DNA of 64,000 nucleotides from Cannabis sativa (Eukaryota > Streptophyta > Magnoliopsida > Rosales > Cannabaceae), in assembly GCF_029168945.1 (NCBI RefSeq), contig NC_083602.1:76714600-76778599 (forward strand). Reading direction: 5' to 3'. Of this stretch, positions 61,964-64,000 are shown one piece after another (positions within the stretch are counted from its first letter, which is position 1; every line of letters starts with the position of its first letter). The notes beneath the pieces were generated by a model, which had not been told where the DNA came from, ran no database searches, and saw only the letters and a program-made list of their open reading frames with translations. The translations under genes and the position numbers were made by a program.

Positions 61964-64000
61964 AACTCCCACTTGCACTAATATAAAACAAAGTATGCAA
62001 ATAGGTCAATCTGATGTCTTGATCTTCAGATCAAGTGTAGTATTTTTGAATCCACCCAAACTTCTGGAAACTAGTTCATAGATACACTTATGAAACACCC
62101 TTTACTATATGCTTTACTCATCAAGGGGTACTGAAATTTTTACTGTTTTAAAAGTACATCTGAATTAACATAATACATATCTCTCATATTTTAAAATATG
62201 AAATTGAGATAATACAGCGTAGACTTTTCTTCAGTAATATAACTTTCTGGTAATTTCCAATTTACAAAGTTATAATTCTTCTCTGGTAGACCTTAAATTA
62301 TTATAGAATAACTCCTCCACCCCCAAAGTAAGCACCATCTCATGAATTTCGAATGATTTAAGCTCCATCAGTGAAGATACATAACTTTGTAAAATCAAAA
62401 ATACTGGAAAGTTATTCAACTGAAGAAAATTCTACACTGTATTATCTCTATTCCATTTTTTGGATAGAATGAGAGATATGTCTTCTGTTTATTCAGATGC
62501 ACTTAATAAGTAGTAAAGAATTCAATATCCCTAGAAGGGTAATGCATATAGAAAGTGTTATTGCATAATATTTTATGAACACAAAGGAAGTAATGGTGGA
62601 GGAAGCAGTAGCTTACCACAGACTTACAGTTCCAGTAATTTGGGTTGAGTCAAATATACTACACTTGATCTGGATATCAAGACAATAGATTGATTGAAAT
62701 ACACTACTTGTTTTATGTTAGTTTAAGTGGGAGTTTGTTGGGATTTTATGCCCTAAATAAAACCCATTTCAATCTAATCTGATTTGTTATCAATAAAAGA
62801 TTAGAAGTCATTTATGTTTACATGTAGTTTTCATGTTTATGGTTTAATATATACAAAATTTGTTAAGTCTAGAACATATAGTCATTCACAATGTAACTGA
62901 TACACAGTTCCTTAATATCTAACATATAGATCACTTTCATAAATCTTTCTTGAATATCTTCTAATATTCCTTATTTGATTACAGCTCAGATAGCTCCCAC
63001 TCAATAGCAGATATCTGGTTAAATAATACTTTTAACCTCTTTATTGTTTGTAGAGTTACCTAATTGTGACTTTTGTATTAGTCTGAAACTTTAAGTTAAG
63101 ACTAAGTCATCAACATAGCAGACTAGTATTTGAAGTGAAAAATACATGCCAGAGATTAAGTAAACAAAATTAAGATACCATAAAATTTTATGAGGATTAA
63201 GAATTCATAGTTCAAGTCATTCGAATAGACTGAACTAGAGTTCTTTATCTTATTCTCATAATTCTGATAAGTTATACCTATCCATGTGAATGGTTAGATT
63301 TGCTTTTCAGTAGTGTTCTTAAGCTCCTATCACAAGTGTCAACCTAATGAAGATGGGTAAAGAATTTTAAAATTCTCCCACTCAATTAAGGTAGTGTGAA
63401 ACTTTATCAAAGAACTTTTATAGGTATCAAACTTTTACTACAATAGTAAAACGAAATGGAACATACAATCAAGATCAAGGATCTATATTGATAATAGCTA
63501 AGTCATTATATTACTTCCATGTTTAAAGAAAATATGTGTTACATAGGGAATTGTGGAATAGACTCCACCCCTAAGTATATACATATAGGGTATTGTGGAT
63601 AAACTCCACCCCTAAGTATATAGAGATTATGATCTACCACTAAAGGTTGTAAAGATCATGATTCTCTAAGTGTGATAGAGTTTATGTGGAGTTGAATACT
63701 ATCCAGAGTTCATTAGATATAAAAGATCGTTGAACTGCATAGTTTTCTTAACTTTTCTCCACCCCTATCAGATCAAAAGATCATTTTATTAAATAAATTC
63801 TTAATAATTGTATTAGAATTAACAATTATTAATAAACATAGAATTAGTTTCTATGAAGAGTTGTAAATATTATAGAATTTGCATCAATAATAAAAACACT
63901 TACACGTACAAACATATAAATATAATGTGGTAATTGTTGATTAAGATAAAGTAAATGAAGCTCAATCTCATAAATTGCAATTGGTTTGAATTCGAAAATA
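61964..64000 (-). pseudogene. Decayed pol of element 5
   Basis: Minus-strand pol remnants include RNase H at about 62040-62340 (CCTCCACCCCCAAAGTAAGCACC). An inverted insert covers 62356-62896. The reading resumes from 62897 with the RT region (TAGCTCCCACTCAATAGCAG near 62990), the linker (TTCTCCCACTCAATT near 63370) and the integrase core (CTCCACCCCTATCAGATC near 63755). No usable frame remains. Extra copies of a CTCCACCCCTAAGTATAT motif lie at about 63562 and 63605. It runs off the window. Confidence 0.78.
62356..62896 (+). repeat. 540-bp inverted insert, copy of 58611-59150
   Basis: A plus-strand segment nearly identical to 58611-59150: the end of pol, a polypurine-like tract and the first 160 or so bases of the LTR. 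It sits within the minus-strand RNase H region of element 5. No target duplication is seen at its ends. With the minus-strand copy of the same region at 61964-62340 it forms an imperfect inverted repeat. Confidence 0.85.

Larger units (their letters stand above)
60067..64000 (-). mobile_element. Angela element 5 (5' part beyond window)
   Basis: A minus-strand element with 3' LTR J at 60067-61963 and interior from 61964 to the window edge. It is inserted in the 3' LTR of element 4; the predicted left target duplication is 60062-60066 (TTTTC), but its partner is outside. Its 5' LTR is not in the window. Confidence 0.85.

Noticed and set aside
1..64000. A host gene, CRISPR array or non-transposon system
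   Set aside because: Every coding-quality stretch belongs to copia gag-pol or the Sirevirus third gene, and the long repeats are LTRs or their tandem derivatives. I found nothing else to support.

Overview
This window is repetitive nuclear DNA from a plant. It contains no host gene, rRNA, tRNA or CRISPR array that I can support. Essentially every base belongs to nested LTR retrotransposons of the Ty1/copia class. Two lineages are present. One is a BARE-1/Angela-like family with LTRs of about 1.87-1.9 kb that begin TGTTGG and end CCAACA, carry a TATA box, and are followed by a very long AT-rich leader. The other is a single Sirevirus-like (SIRE/Maximus-type) element with 1.23 kb LTRs. The plant species cannot be read from the sequence.

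Layout from left to right. Positions 1-19781 are Angela element A on the plus strand. Its 5' LTR is cut by the window edge and its gag-pol is broken. It is split inside the RNase H region by an 11.0 kb Sirevirus copy (element S, 6518-17518, target duplication AAAAC) with one long intact gag-pol frame and a broken env-like third gene. Element A itself sits inside a minus-strand LTR (B, 19782-21527), which sits inside a plus-strand LTR (N). N is seen in pieces at 21528-22053, 23922-24447 and 56860-57096. Positions 24448-56859 are Angela element 3 on the minus strand, bounded by duplications GAATC 32 kb apart. It has been invaded by a complete Angela copy (element 2, 35349-45556, duplication AGGTT) and by two solo LTRs (47414-49287, CTAGC; 51329-53214, TGTTT). 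Positions 57097-60066 are a decayed plus-strand Angela copy (element 4). Its 3' LTR is invaded by minus-strand element 5, which runs off the right edge.

The most interesting structure is at 24448-37244. Four near-identical 2734 bp units, each an 829 bp end of pol plus one LTR, lie head to tail. A second, smaller duplication (period 2394 bp) lies beside it at about 20.5-25.2 kb. In both cases the extra LTRs are chimeras of the two outer LTRs, in the order that unequal crossing-over between neighbouring direct LTRs predicts. In both cases the switch falls in the same short AT-rich part of the LTR. This looks like a tandem (satellite-like) repeat being born from nested LTR elements.

None of the Angela copies can encode a working machinery: A and 3 share a gag with its core missing, and 2, 4 and 5 have heavily decayed pol. 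Yet element 2 has well-matched LTRs and a perfect target duplication, so at least some copies probably moved using proteins supplied in trans. Conserved non-coding structures in the leaders of A, 2 and 3 (an unusual primer-binding site, a covarying GC-rich hairpin and a duplicated motif before gag) are candidate cis signals for that.
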